Shown piece after piece: positions 12,607 through 25,158 of a stretch of 64,000 nt of DNA. Source of the DNA: Beta vulgaris subsp. vulgaris (Eukaryota; Streptophyta; Magnoliopsida; Caryophyllales; Amaranthaceae); contig NC_079206.1 in NCBI RefSeq assembly GCF_026745355.1, positions 6,345,044 through 6,409,043 of the forward strand. Reading direction: 5' to 3'. The translations under genes were made by a program, and so were the position numbers. Every line of letters starts with the position of its first letter. Within the stretch, counting starts at the first letter, position 1. The notes beneath the pieces were generated by a model. The model did not search any database. It was not told the origin of the DNA and saw nothing but the letters and a program-made list of their open reading frames with translations.

Positions 12607-14153
12607 TCACATACCATTACTACTAAAAACACTATAATTACTATTATAATACCTACAAATGACCTTGCACTTAACCACATTATCATAAACATAAAACCCT
12701 GGTGCCACCATTATCCTAACCATTGTGGGTATCAACTTTTTAGCCTTATCCCCACCCATATCCTCCATATAAACCGGGTCGAATCGGGCCGCTTTATCGA
12801 CCCGAAATATAGTCAACGTCGGGTGGACCGAATTCGCCAACAAATGCACTAACCAAATACTCTTCGACGCCCCAAAAAAAGCCTGCAAAAGCTGCTCCGG
12901 CCACGCCCTATTCCATCCCAACAACGCTACAATCTCACTCATCTTCCGATCACAAAACCTACTAAACTCCTCACTAAAATGCTTAGTCCCTTTATTCAAA
13001 ACCTCCTCCCACGCTAAAACCTTTAAAGCATCATAAGCCGAGTAATTCGCCTCACATCGATCGATTGGGTTAAGGATGTGCGCAACTGAATTCTTCACAA
13101 ACCCACAACACTCGAAATCTTCGAAAAATGCCGCGCTCAACAACGCCTCTAGATACAACTGGATCATCCTACTCGACGACGATGTCGACGACATCGTTGT
13201 CGTCGACGAGAGTTTCACATCGTAAGACTTCAAAACCGTCGACAGCCTCTCGAACACTCTCACACCCATCAACTTCAGCTGAGATGAGAGAGATTTGCTC
13301 AAGTACCGGATCGAACCACGCGCCTCCGACACCGCTACTAAGAAATCCCTTATCACTCCCTCGTGCGGGCCTTGTACCGGGCCAGGACTGAGCTGTCGGG
13401 CCGGGCTGAGGGATTCGAGCCCGGATTTGAGGTTGTGGCAGTAGACTTCGAGACGGTTGAGTTTCTTCTCGAGCTCGGACATGGAGTATTTGAGCTTGGA
13501 AGCTTCTAGAATGGCGTCGTCTCTTCTTCTTGTCGCTTGTACTAGTTTGTGCGAAAGTTCAGAAACTGCGATTCTCCAGTGCTCTTCTCTTTCCGACGCC
13601 GACGAAGTTTCCGGCGCCGGCGATGGAGATGGACGAGGAGTAGTCCGGCGAGATAGGCCGGAGATGAGAGACTTGAAGAGGCCGTTTGGGGTGGGAGATG
13701 ACGTGGAGGAGAGAGAATTATTGTGGTGGTGGTACTTTTCAACAGGGAATACAACAACGGAAGCTTTCTCTCGAGTTGATGGACGACAATCATTGCAAGA
13801 TACACCGGAGAAATTCGCCGGAGTTCGGCGAGTTTTTCCGGTGGGTTTTTTCTCGTGGAGAGGAGTTGGTTGGTGGTGGTGGAAAGTAGTGTTATCAGTA
13901 GTAGTAGTACTAGTAATAGTACTTGGTGTTGTAACTGATCCAAAACGATGTCGTTCATCTGTTTCTTCACTCTCATTTCCTTCTTGTATCTGCAAATCCA
14001 AAATTCAACAACAAAAATCATTACATAATACACAAACAAACAACATAATTTAAATTAGAAGGAAAATGAAATGGGAATTATTACAGGAGTGAAGAGATGT
14101 GAACGAGAAGGAAGAGAAGGGCTGACAGAGGAAGAAGAAGAAGGAGGTGCCAT
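12607..14153 (-). CDS. IRKI: IRK-interacting protein, GIL1/IRKI family
   Basis: Family members are plant-specific. IRKI was described as a partner of the receptor kinase IRK, and GIL1 acts in light control of gravitropism. Two coding exons are seen: 14153-14085 (MAPPSSSSSVSPSLPSRSHL then FTP) and 13989-12607. They are joined through a GTAATA donor and a TTTGCAG acceptor in phase, giving 483 aa. This start is preferred to the ATG at 14001, which lies in the intron. A low-complexity Ser/Thr/His/Pro N-terminal third is followed at about residues 160-217 by a coiled coil (VSELSHKLVQATRRRDDAIL to LEVYCHNLKSGLE), typical of IRKI. The C-terminal half carries the GIL1/IRKI C-terminal domain, including WLVHLLA, FDPVYME, VAPGFYVYDNVVKCKV. 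No signal peptide or membrane segment is visible. It appears intact. Confidence 0.87.
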
Positions 14154-14445
14154 TGATTATTATTGAATTGAAGAAAAAGTTTGTTTGTTGTTTGTATGTT
14201 TTCTCTCTCCTCGGTATTATTTGTAATTTGGCGGTGAGAGAAAGGTCTGAAATCAGGATGCACTGTAAAAAAAATAAAAAAAAGAGATTGTCAGTTTGTA
14301 ATGATGGTAAAATATAAAAGAAGGTTTGTTTGTTTGTTTTAAAGAGTGGGATTTTCTTCATGGCACGAGGTTGCAACGAGACATGGCGTTGTTTACGGTT
14401 TACTACTAGTAGGAGGAGTACATGTTTATGGGATCAATTTTATTA

Positions 14446-14703
14446 CTCCCTCCGTCTTATAATATATTGCCTATTTCATTTTTGGTGGGTCAAACTTTAA
14501 AATCTTTGACTGAATATTCTCATTTATATATATATAAAAACATATTCATGTGAGATCTTGTTAGATTCGTCTCAATGTGTAGTTTCATAATATCAACTTT
14601 TTATATTTTTTATTAATATGGAATTGAAGATATTAAAGGTCAAAGTTACGTCTTGGAGACCGTGTAAAAAAGAAACAAGCACTATATTATGGGACGAAGG
14701 GAG
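14446..14703. mobile_element. Stowaway-like MITE, family A
   Basis: The ends are CTCCCTCCGTCTTATAATAT and ATTATGGGACGAAGGGAG, flanked by TA at 14444-14445 and 14704-14705. The interior matches the copies at 52170, 52890, 55650 and 55956. It lies about 290 bp upstream of the IRKI-like start codon, in its promoter region. Confidence 0.93.
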
Positions 14704-15106
14704 TAGTATTAAAATGTCAGTAAAAAGTTGTATCTTATGTATCATTGATTTATTGGTCTAATGTGTTTGGAGTATCTAAATAAAATCCTTTATTTTTGGA
14801 GATATGGTGGAGGTAATATTAGAAAGTTTCTTATTTAATTTTAGGGATTTTCTTATAGCTAGATTTCATTTTTATACCAATTTTAAATTTTATAATTATT
14901 GATCTTCAAAATGATAACTTTTTCTTTAAGGTTCGTTGTTTCCTAAATTTTTTTATAAAAGGTTTCGTTCCATTTAGTAAATGCGAAAAAATTTATATAT
15001 TTAATGGAATCTAATTATTTAGCTAAGCTATAGAGATTATAGAGTTTTTTATTATTATTATTGTTTATCTCTAGCGAGTACTCGAGTAGTTATGATATTC
15101 TCTTTA

Positions 15107-15614
15107 CTAGTCGTATATGCACGCGATGCGTGCGTCGACATATCTTTTTTTAATCTAAAATTATTTTGGTAGTGATTTAAATTATTGAGTTTTTTTTGTA
15201 GATGTTATTATCTTTTTGAACTACAGGTGACCGATTTTTACTTGTTAGAAAATTTTGGTCAAGATTTAATAATTCTTTGTCAACGGCTTTAGTATAGTTC
15301 TTTAACAATTGTAAATGTTAATAAATCATGCACATTGTTTGAACTTTGTAAATACGAAGTATTATGCTGTCATGATATATCACTAACTTTTTTTAAATTG
15401 AATATTTTAATTAATTTCGTGAATTGATTGTGTCAATCTAGTCAAGTTATTAACGGTGATTGCATATTCTATTTTTGACTTATTCCATATGGCAAGTTAC
15501 ATTGATTCTCATTTGTAAATTTAATATAAAAAACATATTTTAATTTATTAGACGGTATTCTAGTTATTTCAAATGAGGACACCACACCTCCTCCCTTGGC
15601 TTATATAATAGAGA
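15107..15614 (-). mobile_element. Non-autonomous Helitron, about 508 bp
   Basis: On the minus strand the element starts TCTCTATTATATAAG directly after an A. It ends with a hairpin (GCACGC-ATC-GCGTGC), a short spacer and CTAG, followed by T. These are the Helitron 5' TC, 3' hairpin, CTRR and A/T target signatures. There is no Rep/helicase coding. Confidence 0.75.
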
Positions 15615-17930
15615 TTAGATACTACTATTATTAGAAATTTCCCTAGTTTTCGACACAATTTTCAATGCTTATTTTTAGTTGAATTATTGGGGTTTTTTTA
15701 ACCTTATAATAGCTTTTAAAAAGATTTGATATATTGTTCATACTAACATGTGCATCTTTCTTTTATGAAGCACATGAGTGAGGACTTTTATTTTGTTTCT
15801 TTTTTCTTCTTCTTTTGTAGTACAAGGAAATAAATTTGAAAGATTGTCTTGGAAATTTTTACATGGTATATCATATGGTTACAAATATGAAAATTCTTTC
15901 TTGTAGAATTGACCGTCTGGACAACTAGTTTGTTAATAACGATGCAAATAAATCAACGTTCGTTTTTATTAGATAAGAAGAAATTACGTGGCATGTCCTT
16001 GCATAAGATCCCCACCTAGAGGCCCATTACAAATTTACAAGCGAGACATCATCCAAATCGTGTGAGCAGATTAGACTCGATGTCATTAATATAGTGATAT
16101 TCAATACTTACATTATATGTGATTAGTATTGTTTTTTAACACTCCTATTTCTTACCATTACATATAAAATTATGTGAAATTTATATATGCATGCTTTGCA
16201 TATCAAATACATTCCCCTATATTTTTGTTAGGGGCATTCCCTTATATTTTTGTTTCCTTATAACTATAAAACACTGGGCAATTATAAAATAGCCGACAAA
16301 TATCAACTATTGACAATTGGGTGAGTCTATTTGATATTATAAAAATTTTATAGATGAGATTTTCTACATAAATAAAGTTCTTATTGGTGAATGAAAGCGT
16401 ACTTGCTCCAATATAATAATAATAATACCTAAGGTCTTAAAATCAAGTTGTCTAAAATTAAAAATCAACTGGTCCTACAAATGTCCCAAAGACCTAACCT
16501 AGTGAGTAGTGACCTACATCAACAAACTTAACCAACGAAAACACACGGGATGAACAAGTGAGGACAAGTTAGATTTATCATACGATATCTAATAATGTTT
16601 TTTTAAAAAAAAAACAAAAATTATTTTATCGTGTTTTGAGTTGGTACTCCTATAAGTATGAAAACCTGGCTTTGTAATTGGCACCACTTTGCAATTACGA
16701 AACAAATAAAAATCTAGATTGAAGAGAAGTTAAAGTTTATTTTCTAGTTTCTAATACCACCATTTGATCCCATGTAGTCTAATGAATAAAGTTTTATGGA
16801 AGAAATATTTAAGCTTTATGTTGAAATTTAATTTTCATCACTCTGCTTAATCTCTTTATAATATTATTGGCCCACTGACATCCAAATTAATGTTTGTTAT
16901 TGCATAAATTGCTCATAAGAATTACCTGATGGTCATTTTGGGAGCAACCATTTCATCTCTAAATCTAGATTTGTTCCCAAATAACATGTGGAACTTCCAA
17001 ATTTTGGAATTGAATTAATTTCAACATTCCAAGTGCATGCATGTAGGGGAGTGCAGTTTTGGATAGGGGCCAGAATTCGGATCAGATCGAAAAAAATCCG
17101 GTCCGATCTCCAGTTCATGAAAATTTTGGATTTCGGGTTTCATGGACCGGATTTTTTATTTTTAAAAATAGATTTGAAGGTAAAAAAAAAAGCTTAAAAC
17201 ATAGAAAATGAAATTTCATAGGCAATGCAAATTCAAGGGAAGCTATACTTCCCAACTTCAACCAAACGACCCTTAAGGTATGTACATAATGCAAAAAGCG
17301 GAAGAGTGATGGCGGTTAATTTTGGTGGTGGAACTGAGATATTATTGTTGAAGTTGTACGTACCAAATATAAAAAATTCATAGATTATCATGTATCATTT
17401 ACAAAAAGTTTACAAATAATCAAGAATAGAAGGATCATCATGTAACCTAATAATTGGATTCTAATACAAGTATGTAACATTAAGCCCTTTTTAGCTTGAG
17501 GTCCAAGATTGACATTGTAATTACTTACAAGAAAAATCTCGGTTATTTTTCTATTCTTGCAACGGATTTTTTCTTACCTTTAAAAATATTAAGCCGTTCT
17601 TAACATTTGACACGAGGCGAATCTTTCCCACAAAGGAAACTGAAAAAACTAGAAAAATGAGCTTTAAAAAAGTAATGAAAAAAAAGATTTGGACATAGCC
17701 TTTCTATGGGAAGGCAGCATGCATGCATGCATGGCTGATGGCTCCATCGTATAAAGGGTAAATCACTAGATTTATGTGTGTCTCAGAAAATTTTGACCAC
17801 CCACGCACTACCAGAAAAGTTTGGCTGCATATGCATCATCTTCGTTTTTCAGATCGATGTAATTTTTATATAATGGCCATGGGTGCCTACTGCCTAACTC
17901 GAATGCACTGATCTTTTACATTTGACATAT
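15615..17930. other. Intergenic, no gene recognised
   Basis: AT-rich DNA. A stretch at 17045-17160 rich in GGATCAGATCGAAA/TCCGGTC motifs looks like a decayed fragment of an hAT-like MITE, without identifiable ends. Confidence 0.5.
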
Positions 17931-17969
17931 AAGGGTGCGTTCTGTTCAACTTAAAAAATTAAGTTTCAG

Positions 17970-18170
17970 GTCCAATAAGTTCAGATAAGTTCAGATAAGT
18001 TCAGATAAGTTCAGATAAGGTCTAATAAGTGCAATAAGTTCCAATAAGGTCTAATAAGGTCCAATAAGTTCCAATCAGGTGCAATAAGTTTCAATCAGGT
18101 GCAATAAGTTCCAATCAGGTCTAATAAGGTCCAATAAGGTCTAATAAGGTCCAATAAGGTCCAAATAGTC
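17970..18170 (+). repeat. Left-arm array of 10-12 bp units
   Basis: Tandem, imperfect units alternate among TTCAGATAAG, GGTCCAATAAG, GGTCTAATAAG and GTGCAATAAG. They read in the same orientation as the right-arm array, although the ends of the element are inverted. Confidence 0.9.
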
Positions 18171-19349
18171 AATGTTTAATAAACATTTGTATTATTGTCC
18201 ACTATTTTGTTATTCATAATTTCATATCACTATTAGCGGATTATGTTATTATTAGAATTTTAATTAAAGTACCACAATGATTATATAGTATTATACTTGT
18301 ATTAGTGTCTATTATTTTATTATTTATTTGTATTATGTCTATTATTTATTATTTATTTGTATTATGTCTATTATTTTATTATTCATATTACTATTAGCTG
18401 ATTATGTTATTATTAGAATTTTTTATTAAAGTACCACAATGTATAGTATTATACTTGTAAGTTGTATTATTGTCTATTATTTGATTATTCATATTGCTAT
18501 TGAATAATATTATAATCATTGTACATCATACAATTCTCAACCAACATCTCGTCCATTCTACAAGCCAAACATAAAAAGAAGATGGAGATAAGCAACTAGT
18601 ATTTCTTGAACAAAGTAAGCATAGATAAGCATCGTCATAGCACCCATGAAAATAAAAATACATATTAAAAGCATGAAATGTCGTCCTTGAAAATAAAATA
18701 CATTTAAATGCAAGTAGTTCTTATGTCTTAGAAACGACGCCCTTGAAAAATAAAAATACATAAGAGATAATTAAGTCGTGTTATGCAGATTTTGAACAAA
18801 AAAAAGAAAAAACAGAAGGAAGAAAGGAGAAGAAAGGAGAAGTAATGAGAAGAAATCTGAGAGGTGTTGAAGCTACTGTCACTTTGAACATTTTTTTCTC
18901 TTTCTTCTAGTAACATTCAAATAAATGAAAGGTGAAGAAAGCTGAAGAAATGAATGAAGGAGTTGTTGTTAGCAATAAATGTTCAGCTTATTTTCATTGA
19001 TTAGGAAAAGGAGAATCAGGCCCATAATCAAGCCCTTTACAATGATAGTTCACTGCATTTTGCTCATCTTAGATTAGTAACTACTAGTATTTTATAAAAT
19101 TAATTTTTTGATTTTCTACTAGTATTTTATAAAATTAAAACAACACTATTAGATATATTAGTGATGAAAGTTATGTATAGGCAAATATATAAATAATAAT
19201 TTTTTTTGTTAAATTAATTATCATAAGAGATAATTAATAATCATTATTTTTTAAAGGACGAATTATAATAATTATTATTCCATAAAAAATTTTGAGGGGT
19301 AGTATTTACGTTAGTGGTAATATTTATGTTATTCATGGTCAATGTTTTT

Positions 19350-19640
19350 GTCTAATAAGGTCAAATAAGTTTCAATCAGGTCAATAAGGTCTAATAAGTT
19401 TCAATCAGGTCCAATAAGGTCTAATAAGTTTCAATCAGGGTCAATAAGTTCCAATAAGGTCCAATAAGGTCAATCAAGTTCAATCAGGTCCAATAAGTTC
19501 CAATCAGGTTCAATCAGGTCCAATAAGTTGAATCAGGTCCAATCAGATCCAATCAGGTTTAATAAGTTCCAATAAGTTCAGTTCAGGTTCAATAAGTTCA
19601 GTTCAGATAAGTTCCAATAAGTTCAGGTCCAATAAGTTGA
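19350..19640 (+). repeat. Right-arm array of 10-12 bp units
   Basis: The units GGTCCAATAAG, TTTCAATCAG and TTCCAATAAG repeat in tandem and in direct orientation relative to the left arm of the same element. Confidence 0.9.
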
Positions 19641-19656
19641 ATAGAACGCACCCTAA

Positions 19657-20398
19657 GTCAGACTATAGTAATTCCGTACAAAGTTTAAGTGTCCAATGAA
19701 GCTATTTGCTTGGTGATAGCAGAAAAACACACACTATAGTATAAAATTTTTGGGTTAATATTGTATAACAATTTGACAAATCACATGTTGCCAAGAAGTA
19801 CATTGTTCTTATATAACCGAGAAGTATCTTTTTAAGCACTAGTATAGATTATGGAACACAAGTAACAAGTTGTAAAAAAAAAAAAAAATTGCCAAATTAA
19901 ACTGTCTAAATCATGGTAGAACCATTGAATGTTCTATATAGGTGTACTTGTTTTATTATGTTAGATTTTTTTTCTAATAATATAAAAATATATAATTAGT
20001 ACTAAGATAAGAAAATTACAAGAGAACTATCCTACTTATAAGCTATAGTATTATTTATAAGGACGTCTCTTTTCATCTTGGAGCTTCCATTAGAGGGTTT
20101 GGAACGAAGATCTGTCATTGAGTCACTACAAACTAGATATAGTTTAATGTATTTTTGATACCCTATTAATTTGTTCTAATGACATAGAAAATCTTAGCTT
20201 TTCACAAATGTCATCCCTAGTATATTTACAACAACTTGCTCAACAAGTATAAGGACCCTGTGCCAAAAAGAATCTTACTCAAAAAGAGAAACAGTCACAC
20301 AAAATTTAAATTATACATGTAAACATATGTGATATATAGTTGGAGCATGAAACACTTAGATTTCCAACTTTCAAAGAATAAAGAGAAATATCTTTGCC
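19657..20398. other. Intergenic, no gene recognised
   Basis: AT-rich DNA with a poly-A run at about 19874; nothing else supported. Confidence 0.5.
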
Positions 20399-20526
20399 AA
20401 CTAAGGACCAATTCAAACATAAAAGATCACAATATTTCATTGATTGGAATTGAATTAAATAGAATTGATTGTAACTGAACTGAATTGACTTGAACTGAAA
20501 ATAAATTGGGAAGAACAAACATTTAG
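20399..20526. mobile_element. Degenerate MITE of the CTGAACTGAA-rich family
   Basis: The interior GATTGGAATTGAATTAAATA with CTGAACTGAATTGACTTGAA, and the end AATAAATTGGGAAGAACA, resemble the better preserved copy at 28418-28590. The termini are eroded. Confidence 0.45.
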
Positions 20527-20790
20527 TCCTCTCATATAAAATACTGGTCGTATCAGTCGCAATCTAAATAACGACTTTATTTCTTATATTTTGTGGTTGT
20601 AGACTTGTAATAGTAAAAAATCGATACCTACTTATATATGAAAGAGCGAGAAATTGTATTTTGTTTCTTTGCCTTCAAATACATCGACAAAGAGCTGAGA
20701 AGAACACACCAACCCATCAATGAATGATAACTAGCTCGAAAACTATCACATAAAGCATAAAGCTAAGTATAAATTAATTAATATGAGCTA

Positions 20791-21044
20791 CCTTCATTCC
20801 TTTTTAATAGTTGCACTTATACTTTTCACGCATGCCAATGCACTACTTTCAGCCTTTATATCTCTAATTTTGTATTTGTAAATATATAAAAAGTCGATAT
20901 TCTAAAAGTACATATCGAGACGAATCAAACAAGACCTCACATGACTATATTTTCCCTTAATTAGCCATATCACAAATGATAGTCAAAGGAAAATTTGTAA
21001 ATAGTATCAAAAGTGAAAGTCTAACTATTAAAAAGGAAAGGAGG
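20791..21044. mobile_element. Stowaway-like MITE (diverged)
   Basis: The inverted ends CCTTCATTCCTTTTTAATAG and CTATTAAAAAGGAAAGGAGG are flanked by TA. Confidence 0.7.
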
Positions 21045-21142
21045 TAGTATCGGAGGTAGTATCCAACTTGAGCATGATTCCCTAATCCCTATTGTGGAGT
21101 CCGTTCAAGATATGGCAAAACCCTGAATGTTGCTAACATATA

Positions 21143-21406
21143 CTTTCTCTGATCCGTTCTTTTTCTATTGCAACATTAAATCTTTACACTATTCATCCAC
21201 CAATCCATCTTTTCACTATTATTATAATATTTACATAATGAAATATAGTCATATAGGATCTTGTTAGTTTTGTCTTGATATATACTTTCAAAATATAAAA
21301 TTTCTATAATTTTTACTGAAAAAGTAATAAAAGATATTAATAGTTAAAGTTGTACATTGACAAGCGTAAAAACTCAATGGTTGCATTAAAAAAAGAACAG
21401 AGGAAG
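21143..21406. mobile_element. Stowaway-like MITE (diverged)
   Basis: The ends CTTTCTCTGATCCGTTCTTT and AAAAAGAACAGAGGAAG are inverted and flanked by TA. The inner ends TTGCAACATTAA and GGTTGCATTAA are also inverted. Confidence 0.7.
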
Positions 21407-23045
21407 TATAGAATAGCTCATGATATCAATCCGTGTAACATTTGAAAATAGTTACTATTACTCAAGATAGCACTTGGCTCGGTTGAACCGCTAAAAGTGT
21501 AGCTAGCCCATGCCCGCTTCATCTTGTTGTTTACATGCCATGCCCAAGTCGCCTATGTTTTTGTTAGCCTGACCTTGAGCCATGCTTATCTGATCCCAAA
21601 GTCCGAGCCATTATCATCTTTAATATACTATTATGAAAAAAACTCTTTTTATAGTTATATCAATACATTTGCATTCTATAATACATACCTATTTTAGTTT
21701 TAGATAGAAAATAATGGTAGAACTTTTGCAAAATATGGAGCAAAAAGAAAGCCCCATTTCTTTCAAATAAGTATATACTTTCTTTCTTTCCAAAAGTGTG
21801 ACTACACCAAATTTACACATAATACACAAGTGCGTACAAAGAAGTTGATTCACTTCATAGCTTTAAATAATCTACGAGTACATAGTTGTGTCCCTAGTCC
21901 CCCTAGTAATTGATGTTTTATACTGTAACACACTAACACTACATATATCAAATTCTAAGTTTCAAGCATCAGCTCATTTTAATTGGAATTTTTTTTTGTT
22001 TATCTACTGAATAATTTACCTATTAAAAATAAACATTAATAATTAGTAAAGTTCGATTGATTAGTAAAATTTATTATTTTTTAATTGTCTATTTCTAATA
22101 GATATTCTACCGTCTATCCTGTGACTAGAGCGAAGTCTCCTTTTAACTGAGTATATAGTAGCGAATTCTCACCAAATCCAACGCAGTTTCTCCCCTCTCA
22201 ATGCCATTGATTGTCTCCTTGCAGATGTTTTTCAAGCACAACATATACAATTGGACAAAAATAATGAACCAAAGTACTACAGTACAACTTATTTACCCAA
22301 TTATTGCTAATTAGTTAATTACTCACTTTGGTAATCTCATACTCCACTTATCTAAACAAAACAAGATTAGTAAACTCCAATCCTATACTCCACTTATCTA
22401 AGCAAAACAAGATTAATTAGTAAACTCTAATCCTTACTCTACTAGCTAACATATTACATACCTAATTAATAATCTATTTAGGAATGTGGTGCTTTCAAAG
22501 GCATTAAATGTGGTTCTCAAAAATAGGGTGCATTGGCGCATTGCACGCAGTAATAGGTCATGAACATTAATGTCACTTCTCATTTACTTATTCTGAAATT
22601 CTCAACTACCTCATATTTAATAAACCTTTCATCCATACCATACCAAAGAGCCAAGAAACTAAGAGAGGAGAGAGAGTCTGAGAAGGAACTATTAGCTAGC
22701 TAGAGTGAAGGGAGAGTGTGTGTGTATGTGTATGTGTTGTCTAAGTATGAAAGAAACATGTGAATTCAATTAATGAGAGAAAATGATAGGAAGGCAACTA
22801 GGCTTCGTGAAGAACTACTATCATTTATTGCAATCTCTAGAGCTATCTGTTATGCTAACCATGTTAACTAAAGGTGTCATTTCTATATGTTTCCACGGTG
22901 ATAAAACTACACCTTGGCAATCTAGAAATAATAATAACAAAAATACTTTCAACTTTATCATAGGCTAAATTTTTAAGATATGATGTTACAATAATAATAA
23001 TGGAACGAAGAAGGAAGTATTATAGAACTCTGATAAGGTCGCAGA
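21407..23045. other. Intergenic, no gene recognised
   Basis: AT-rich, with a GA-rich stretch and a short (GT)n at 22660-22735. No exon with family similarity was recognised. Confidence 0.5.
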
Positions 23046-23053
23046 ATCGTGGA

Positions 23054-23618
23054 TAGGGATGGCAATCCAGTCCGGATTCGACTTTCGTCCGCTCCGATCC
23101 GAAGAAAAAAATTCGAGTCGAATCCTAATCCGTTCAAAAAGTCCGACTCCGAGTCGTGGGAGGGTTGGAGTCGGATCTCATAATATAATCCGACATCTGA
23201 ATCTGATTTAAGTCAATTTGTATTATTTACGTATAACCTGACTTCGATTTTCAGCCAATTGTATTATATCAGATTTTTCCACGGGAGAAATGATTGTTAA
23301 ACAATAATAGTAATATTTAGATTATTAATACTATATAATATTTCCATATGATTATTAGATTAATAGTACTGATTAGATTATTGTGTTGTAAAAGACTTTT
23401 CTATTATAAAACATGGACAAAAAATAAGTCAGATCGGAATCAGAGCTGGATGTGCGGATTTTAAGTCGGGTCGGAGTCGGAGTCATATGTTCGAATTTTA
23501 AGTCGGATCGGATCGATTCGGATGCCAGAGTCGGACTCAGATTTAAACTCCGACTTCCTGAAGGGTCGGAGTCGGATTATGCATAATCCGGTCCAAGTCC
23601 GACCCATTGCCATCCCTA
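23054..23618. mobile_element. hAT-like MITE with perfect 8-bp TSD
   Basis: The terminal inverted repeats TAGGGATGGCAAT and ATTGCCATCCCTA are flanked by the direct repeat ATCGTGGA at 23046-23053 and 23619-23626. An 8-bp TSD fits hAT. The interior arms are rich in GTCGGA/TCCGAC words in both orientations. No transposase is present. Confidence 0.88.
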
Positions 23619-23740
23619 ATCGTGGATACTCTCTTTGTGTATTTTTAGGTTGCTTGTTTTGATTATGCACGTTTATTAATGCGCTTTTTTAATCTTAGAT
23701 ATCTTTCATTACATATTAACAAAAATTATAATGATTAAGG

Positions 23741-24084
23741 GGTTGTTTGACAATCGGTTGTTGGCTTTTGGTTGGTTTAGTTGGCTTGTTTGAGTGGCTG
23801 GAAGCATTGAATGTATGTATTGGCTTTTTAGGTTGGTTGTTTAAGTCAACTGTTTCCAAAAGTGATTGGCAAAATTAATTGTGGTTGTTGGTTGTTTATA
23901 AGAGAGATTGTGGGCCAATAAGCCAAAAGTCAATCCAAAAAACTGCTCTAGATAACTTTTTTATTTTGGTTTAAAGCCAGCTTTTCAACCAACCAAAAAA
24001 CCAATAACCAAACACTTTTTTTGGGCTATTTGACCAAATTGGAAAGCCAAAAGCCAATGAAAAAGCCATTGACCAAACATGGCC
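23741..24084. mobile_element. MITE-like inverted element with GGCTTTTGGTTGG motifs
   Basis: The ends GGGGTTGTTTGACAAT and ATTGACCAAACATGGCC are imperfect inverted repeats. The interior has GTTGGCTTTTGGTTGG on the left and CCAACCAAAAAACCAATAAC on the right, so it can fold back. It is related in motif to 50108-50440. Confidence 0.55.
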
Positions 24085-25001
24085 TGAATCTTTATTATAT
24101 AAGGGAAGAGAGGAGGTTATTGTGTCCCTTATTAAGTTACTAAATTGTCATTATAATGTTGAAATTTTAAAATCTATCCATCAATATTTCATACATACAT
24201 ACATAAATAACTTAACAAAAATAAAACTATGTTTATTTTTTTCCACAAACCCAATTCAAAAATCAAACCAGATAGAGCTTGTAAACGGCACCTGTCATGT
24301 CAAATTCGTTTCGGTTCTAACGGTAAAGAGGTTGAACACCTTCAATCCTAACCCGACCCGTTTATTGAATGGGTCAACAACACTCAACCATAACCTGACT
24401 TGTTTATTAAACAGGTTACCGACCTGTTTATCAATCGCGCCTACACACATAAACTAAACAAATGTACGTCATATATTTATTTACCCACGTCTTATATACC
24501 AACATCTTACCTAAATAAACCAAAACGGACAAACAAAAGAATAAATCTTACGTATTTATGAAAAATATTCAAACTCTTTTAAGGCCAACGAATAAAATTG
24601 ATAGTAGAATTGTAGTTAAACGGGTTGTCGTGTCGAATTCGGGTTGAAATGTTCAACCCTCACCAAACCCGTTTAATAATTGGGTCGTGTTGGGTCCACC
24701 CGCTTACTTAACCAAGCTGAAACCCTTGACCCAAACCCTCTAATTTCAGGTTGGGTTAGCGGACCATGTCGGCTTCTGCCACCTCTAAAACCAGATAAGG
24801 AAATATTACACAAATATAGAAAATATCTCACAAGTATAAACTAACAAAAATATTTATAATAAATTTGAAATTTGTAATAAAAATAAAGAAATACGGAGTA
24901 AATAATTAACCAATTTGAAAAATAAGACGAAAATTTCGTTAAAGATAAAAAAAGTTAAACAAAAGAAAATAAAAGTTTTAAAAAATGAGTAGCTAAAATC
25001 C
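24085..25001. other. Intergenic with inverted GGGTCGTGTTGGGT-type words
   Basis: Positions 24290-24420 (CCCGACCCGTTTATTGAATG) and 24620-24780 (AAACGGGTTGTCGTGTCG, GGGTCGTGTTGGGTC) have the look of the arms of a decayed hAT MITE ending near GCCACCTCTAAAACC. A TSD was not found. Confidence 0.4.
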
Positions 25002-25004
25002 TAA

Positions 25005-25158
25005 GGGCCTGTTCTCCACAACTTATTTTCAGTTTAGTTCACAGTTCAGTTTTTAATTTGTTATCATTACTATTGATTATAATTTAATTCAGTTCAGTTC
25101 AGTAGCAATCAGTTGAGTTGCAACCAGTTCAATTATTTTATGCCGAAGATAACAAGCC
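25005..25158. mobile_element. Tourist-like MITE (GGGCCTGTTCTCC family)
   Basis: It is flanked by TAA on both sides, with ends GGGCCTGTTCTCC and GATAACAAGCC. The interior has CAGTTTAGTTCACAGTTCAG words. It is the same family as 27207-27340 and 28418-28590. Confidence 0.65.

Larger units (their letters stand above)
17933..19653. mobile_element. Non-autonomous TIR element with internal arrays (PIF/Harbinger-like)
   Basis: The 20-bp terminal inverted repeats GGGTGCGTTCTGTTCAACTT and AAGTTGAATAGAACGCACCC differ at one position and are flanked by TAA on both sides (17930-17932, 19654-19656). The 3-bp TAA/TTA duplication fits PIF/Harbinger. Both arms are tandem arrays of 10-12 bp units such as GGTCCAATAAGT, GGTCTAATAA and TTCAGATAAG, at about 17970-18170 and 19350-19640. 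The roughly 1.17 kb AT-rich core has no transposase. Confidence 0.85.

Noticed and set aside
13128..14053. Plus-strand open frames up to 198 codons
   Set aside because: They are antisense shadows of the IRKI-like coding exon, with no splice or family support.
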